From NCBI RefSeq assembly GCF_000379185.1, contig NZ_KB900726.1:62001-126000 (forward strand): a DNA stretch of 64,000 bases. The letters run 5' to 3'. The notes under the pieces were generated by a model that was not told the origin of the DNA, did not search any database, and saw nothing but the letters and a program-made list of their open reading frames with translations. Shown here piece after piece: positions 60,582 through 64,000 of the stretch (position 1 is the first letter of the stretch; every line of letters starts with the position of its first letter). Source of the DNA: Capnocytophaga cynodegmi DSM 19736. GTDB taxonomy: Bacteria; Bacteroidota; Bacteroidia; Flavobacteriales; Flavobacteriaceae. The position numbers and the translations under genes were made by a program.

Positions 60582-61655
60582 ATGCTTGACAGATTAAACA
60601 TTGTAAAACAACGATTCGACGAAATTTCAGACTTGATTATTCAGCCTGATGTTATTTCTGACCAAAAGCGATACATTCAGTTAAATAAAGAATATAAAGA
60701 CCTCAAAGAACTTATCGATAAGCGAGAGGAATACATCATTGTAACTTCAAACATTAGTGAGGCTGAGGAAATTATCGCCAATGAAACCGATGCTGAAATG
60801 GTGGAAATGGCAAAAATGCAATTGGACGAAGCCAAGGAAAAACTTCCGCAGTTGGAGGAGGAAATCCGCTTTATGCTTATCCCGAAAGACCCCGAAGATG
60901 CCAAAAATGCCGTAATGGAAATCCGTGCGGGAACGGGAGGCGATGAGGCTTCTATTTTCGCAGGGGATCTGTATCGTATGTACACAAAATATTGTCAGTC
61001 AAAAGGATGGAACACATCTGTAATGGATTACAACGAAGGAACTTCGGGCGGATATAAAGAAATCATCTTTGAAGTTACGGGCGATAACGTGTACGGAACG
61101 CTCAAGTTTGAGGCTGGGGTACATCGCGTGCAACGTGTTCCGCAAACGGAAACACAAGGACGAGTGCATACTTCGGCGGCGACTGTGATGGTATTGCCCG
61201 AAGCAGAAGAATTTGACGTGGAATTGGATATGGCAGATGTTAAAATCATCAGAACGACCTCAACAGGACCTGGAGGGCAGTCGGTGAACACTACCTATTC
61301 CGCCATTCAGTTGCAACACATTCCCACAGGGATTGAAGTACGTTGTCAAGACGAAAAATCACAGCATAAAAACTTGGATAAGGCTTTGAAAGTGTTGCGT
61401 TCGCGTTTGTACGAGATGGAATTGGCTAAAAAAATGGAAGAAGATTCGGCACGACGCAAAAGTATGGTTTCCAGTGGGGACAGAAGTGCTAAAATCCGTA
61501 CGTATAACTATCCGCAAGGGCGTGTAACCGACCACCGCATTGGGCTGACACTCTACGATTTGCAAAACGTAATCAACGGCGATGTACAACGCCTTATCGA
61601 CGAGCTACAACTTGCCGAAAACACGGAAAAACTCAAGGAAAACGATATGTTTTAA
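60582..61655 (+). CDS. prfA: Peptide chain release factor 1
   Basis: The 357-residue factor starts [15 protein letters not shown] and contains the GGQ motif in [38 protein letters not shown], and the [11 protein letters not shown] segment. It releases the peptide at UAA/UAG stop codons; RF1-type rather than RF2, since no programmed frameshift or RF2-type insert is seen. The open frame extends upstream to 60492 but the promoter lies inside that extension. Confidence 0.96.
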   Translation: MLDRLNIVKQRFDEISDLIIQPDVISDQKRYIQLNKEYKDLKELIDKREEYIIVTSNISEAEEIIANETDAEMVEMAKMQLDEAKEKLPQLEEEIRFMLIPKDPEDAKNAVMEIRAGTGGDEASIFAGDLYRMYTKYCQSKGWNTSVMDYNEGTSGGYKEIIFEVTGDNVYGTLKFEAGVHRVQRVPQTETQGRVHTSAATVMVLPEAEEFDVELDMADVKIIRTTSTGPGGQSVNTTYSAIQLQHIPTGIEVRCQDEKSQHKNLDKALKVLRSRLYEMELAKKMEEDSARRKSMVSSGDRSAKIRTYNYPQGRVTDHRIGLTLYDLQNVINGDVQRLIDELQLAENTEKLKENDMF

Positions 61656-61663
61656 TAATACTG

Positions 61664-61694
61664 AAAAAGACGATGAATTTCATCGTCTTTTTTT
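61664..61694 (+). terminator. Terminator after prfA
   Basis: Near-perfect palindrome aaaaagacgatgaa / ttcatcgtcttttt followed by T-run, directly after the stop codon. Confidence 0.82.
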
Positions 61695-61721
61695 ATATGA
61701 TACATCAAAAACAAAATATAT

Positions 61722-62228
61722 ATGTCATATTGTGAAAAAGTAAAGTCTTTAGATTTTGAGTCTGAATGCGAAGAGAAGGATTTACATTTAATTGATAATT
61801 ACTCAATTAGAGAAGGGAGTGTGGATATATTAATTTACAAATGTACCAAGTGTAAAAGGCTTTGGAAATGTGTTTCTTTCAAAGGAGAAAAGAGATTCTT
61901 AAAAATGGGAGAAATGAGTATCAAGAAAGAAGAATACGTCCGATTTGCTACGAAATTCCCCATAATATATTTTGAAAATGAAGAAGCATATCACTACGAT
62001 AATTCTTTGTTTTGTGGAAATCCTACCGAAACTAAAAAGTATAAAAACTTAACCTGTTCACCTAAAACATTAAACCTCGTTAAAAGAATATGTTTTGAAG
62101 ATGTGGGTGCTACTTACTTTAAAGAGGAAATTTATAGATGTGGAAAGTGTGGGACTTTATGGAAATTGAAAGAAATATATGATTCTCATCACGGATTTTC
62201 TTTTTCAGCTGAAATTTATTCGGAATAG
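61722..62228 (+). CDS. Hypothetical protein with two zinc-knuckle-like CxxC repeats
   Basis: A 168-residue protein with two similar halves: KCTKCKRLWK at about residues 44-53 and RCGKCGTLWK at about 142-151. In each, the CxxC is followed by LWK. Additional Cys residues (C15, C100, C115) may complete metal sites. No signal peptide. Not assigned to a known family. It follows the prfA terminator with no clear promoter, so it may depend on readthrough. Confidence 0.62.
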   Translation: MSYCEKVKSLDFESECEEKDLHLIDNYSIREGSVDILIYKCTKCKRLWKCVSFKGEKRFLKMGEMSIKKEEYVRFATKFPIIYFENEEAYHYDNSLFCGNPTETKKYKNLTCSPKTLNLVKRICFEDVGATYFKEEIYRCGKCGTLWKLKEIYDSHHGFSFSAEIYSE

Positions 62229-62265
62229 ATTGTATAGAAAAAAATTATAAGATATTTTAATCATT

Positions 62266-62622
62266 ATGACCATCAAAAAAATCTACGCCTGTTGGGTATA
62301 TGTGAGCGATTTGGACGTTTCTAAAGCCTTCTTTCAGCAATTGGGCTTTGTACTCAAATTTCAGCAGGAAGATTGGATAGAATTTAACTTAGGGGAGACT
62401 TCTTTTGCCATTCTCAAACGTCCTGTAGAGAAAGGAAAGGTCAAACCGCAAAAAACAAGAATTATGTTTGAAGTGGACGATATGGAAAACCTTTACGAAA
62501 CTCTAAAAAGCCAAAATATTCGTCTTATTGGCACTATCCGATATGAAACTTATGGAAAACTACTTACTTTTGAAGACCCCGACGGTAATTGGTTTGAGTT
62601 TTTTGAGGGGAAAAAACAATAA
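62266..62622 (+). CDS. VOC family protein (glyoxalase/bleomycin-resistance-like)
   Basis: A 118-residue VOC-fold protein: IKKIYACWVYVSDLDVSKAFFQQLGF at the N-terminus and FEDPDGNWFEFFE at the C-terminus, with the C-terminal Glu a possible metal ligand. It could bind a small molecule or metal; the reaction is unknown. A fragment nearly identical to its last 15 codons is present at 63499-63543. Confidence 0.88.
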   Translation: MTIKKIYACWVYVSDLDVSKAFFQQLGFVLKFQQEDWIEFNLGETSFAILKRPVEKGKVKPQKTRIMFEVDDMENLYETLKSQNIRLIGTIRYETYGKLLTFEDPDGNWFEFFEGKKQ

Positions 62623-62661
62623 AATTAATGACTTTATGGGAAATTGAATTAAAAAAAATAA

Positions 62662-62669
62662 TATTTTTG
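62662..62669 (+). promoter_or_regulatory. -7 element of the outer-membrane-like protein gene
   Basis: TATTTTTG 27 bp before the start at 62696. Confidence 0.5.
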
Positions 62670-62695
62670 TGTCAATTAAAATGTAGTTTATTGTT

Positions 62696-63310
62696 ATGAG
62701 ACTTTTATTTATACTTTTTATTTTTACTAGTTTCTGTTTTGCTCAAGTTAAAGAATATAAAAAGAATGATTTTAGACTGGATTTAAAATTACCACACATA
62801 AATCATTTGTATCTAAATCCTAATAAAAAATTTAAAGACAACCAAATTGGATTTCACGGTTGGGGAATAGGTTTTGAATATAGTTATGGTAAAAAGCACT
62901 TTGTAGAAACGAGTGCCTCATTTATTTTGACATTTCATCTTCCTTTTCCCATACATATTGATAGTGAATATACAAAAACACTTTTATCTTATTATTTTAG
63001 TATGACTAATAATTGTGTTAGAAATCGGTTTACTTTTGGATATGGCATTAATTATGCAGTTAATATAAGGAGTGAAATATATAGAAATTTAAGTTTGGAA
63101 GATAGACCATTACCCGAAAATACGTTTTATGCTAATCGTAATTTAGGAATAACATTTAATTCATACTATAGAGCAACAAATAGCTTACATATTGGCATCA
63201 TATATCGCCCTTCTTTAATAAATTTAAATAATGGAATAAGATCAATTTATGAGCAACTTATTAGTTTTGAATTAAATTGGAAAACAAAATTATTCAACTT
63301 TAAAAAGTAA
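62696..63310 (+). CDS. Hypothetical secreted beta-barrel-like protein
   Basis: A 204-residue protein with a signal peptide (about 1-16, cleavage after FCFA) and an alternation of polar and aromatic/hydrophobic residues with strands such as GWGIGFEYSYG, RFTFGYGINYAV and NSLHIGIIYRPS, as in small outer-membrane beta-barrels. No named family. Ends in a Lys-rich tail. Own -7 element. Confidence 0.65.
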   Translation: MRLLFILFIFTSFCFAQVKEYKKNDFRLDLKLPHINHLYLNPNKKFKDNQIGFHGWGIGFEYSYGKKHFVETSASFILTFHLPFPIHIDSEYTKTLLSYYFSMTNNCVRNRFTFGYGINYAVNIRSEIYRNLSLEDRPLPENTFYANRNLGITFNSYYRATNSLHIGIIYRPSLINLNNGIRSIYEQLISFELNWKTKLFNFKK

Positions 63311-63498
63311 AATTATTCTCGCATATAATTCTAAAAGAAATGTATTCTTTTTAAATTTTACTTCAAAAATAATATACTAATAAAAAAGAAATATCTTTTC
63401 TTAAATTCTAAAACCTTAATATCTTCTTAAAATTCTCATAGTCAATTAAAAATCCATAAAAAATCTTTTCCAAAAATTAGGAAAATAAATCTTATAAA

Positions 63499-63543
63499 GA
63501 CCCCGACGGCAATTGGTTTGAATTCTTTGAAGAGAAAAAGTAG
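63499..63543 (+). pseudogene. Fragment of the VOC gene C-terminus
   Basis: DPDGNWFEFFEEKK plus stop, in the same order as the last codons of 62266-62622 (DPDGNWFEFFEGKKQ). Only this end is preserved; upstream sequence is unrelated AT-rich DNA. Probably a remnant of a duplicated VOC gene. Confidence 0.75.
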
Positions 63544-63655
63544 AAATATCAATCAATTCGACTAAATAGCGATTATCAAATTAGGATATTTTCTCATTTA
63601 AAATAGCTTTTATCATAAAGTTTTCACAAAAAAAATCTACATTAATTATTTTTCA

Positions 63656-63663
63656 TACCTTTG
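63656..63663 (+). promoter_or_regulatory. -7 element of the partial lipoprotein gene
   Basis: TACCTTTG about 100 bp upstream of the start at 63762; long leader. Confidence 0.5.
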
Positions 63664-63761
63664 CCCCAGATTTTAAATTATCAAGAATAAATAAAATTTA
63701 TATTTATTGTTGTTTTAATTAAAATCTTAATAAAGTAGAAACAACTTAAAAAATTAACAGA

Positions 63762-64000
63762 ATGAAAAAAAGCCTATTTTTATTGCTGAGCCTTGTTTTA
63801 GGAATAGTATCTTGTTCGAAAGACAAGGAAGAACCTAAACCAGTTGAACCGACACCAACGATTATACTTTCTGAAAAATCTCCTGTCAAATTAATGGAAG
63901 GTGATATAAAAGAAATAAAAATTAGTGGTGAAAATTTGAACGAGTTTTCTGTAGCTTCGTCAAATGCAAAAGTAGCAACGGTTAGTGCCAAAGAGAAAAT
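63762..64000 (+). CDS. Partial lipoprotein with Ig-like repeat domain
   Basis: Start of a gene cut by the window edge. M-K-K-S signal peptide with lipobox LGIVSC, then SKDKEEPKP, an acidic stretch after Cys as in Bacteroidota surface lipoproteins. The sequence that follows (TIILSEKSPVKLMEGDIKEI and VASSNAKVATVSA) is typical of a bacterial Ig-like (Big_2) domain. Full length and function unknown. Confidence 0.78.
   Translation, partial: MKKSLFLLLSLVLGIVSCSKDKEEPKPVEPTPTIILSEKSPVKLMEGDIKEIKISGENLNEFSVASSNAKVATVSAKEK

Larger units (their letters stand above)
63311..63761. other. Intergenic region with VOC remnant and promoter
   Basis: 451 bp, very AT-rich. It holds the VOC fragment (63499-63543) and the promoter of the next gene (63656-63663). 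No other recognisable feature. Confidence 0.7.

Overview
The window looks like an AT-rich chromosome segment of a member of the Bacteroidota, most likely a Flavobacteriaceae and quite possibly Capnocytophaga. This rests on the gene families (Bat aerotolerance cluster, DUF4254, DUF3667, DUF3810, DUF3127, DUF6261), on the many TAnnTTTG -7 promoter elements typical of Bacteroidota, and on the low GC content. The genus is an inference. No tRNA, rRNA, CRISPR array, transposase or prophage gene was seen.

Layout. 62-10422 (minus) is the MoxR/Bat locus: MoxR ATPase, an inserted DUF6261 gene, DUF58, a BatD-like membrane protein, BatA, BatB, BatC, BatD and BatE, probably one envelope or aerotolerance machine. 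10638-24254 is mostly housekeeping: HD hydrolase, DUF4254, a secreted GH2 beta-galactosidase, DUF3667, the ribosome-biogenesis GTPase YihA/EngB, hydrolases, PepD, an octaheme cytochrome with TPRs, TrmN6 and an Rrf2 regulator. 24399-34722 (mostly plus) carries a SNF2 helicase, the divergent namZ / FtsX-permease pair whose 5' ends overlap, a small lipoprotein, an alpha/beta hydrolase, HolA and an MsbA-like ABC exporter.

34804-47602 (minus) holds the SUF Fe-S assembly genes, but they are scattered. An A-type carrier gene, sufB, sufC and sufD are separated by a four-helix-bundle gene flanked by inverted repeats, a 0.9-kb repeat field, a DJ-1/PfpI gene, a secreted hydrolase and an immunity-type cluster (Imm26-like, HU-like, DUF2262, SMI1/KNR4). 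47793-54370 (minus) has a cysteine-less TlpA-like protein and the 2-oxoglutarate dehydrogenase E2 and E1 genes, separated by a coiled-coil gene, a repeat array and a hypothetical gene. 54705-64000 is mostly plus: START-like protein, aminotransferase IV, RimO, DUF3127, Aat, a minus-strand pair of RlaP-type nucleotidyltransferases, release factor 1, then small accessory genes and a lipoprotein cut by the window edge.

The most unusual signal is not a gene. Four separate intergenic regions (27322-27594, 39721-39808, 43863-45168, 50154-50426) hold degenerate tandem arrays with unrelated sequences but the same period of 21 bp (22 bp in one), close to two turns of the helix. In the third region 28-bp palindromes fall in the same 21-bp register. 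Two arrays lie next to genes for paralogous small coiled-coil proteins with the same C-terminal WREFGIE motif, and a third lies upstream of an HU-like gene. This may be a repeat/protein system; I do not know whether it has been described.
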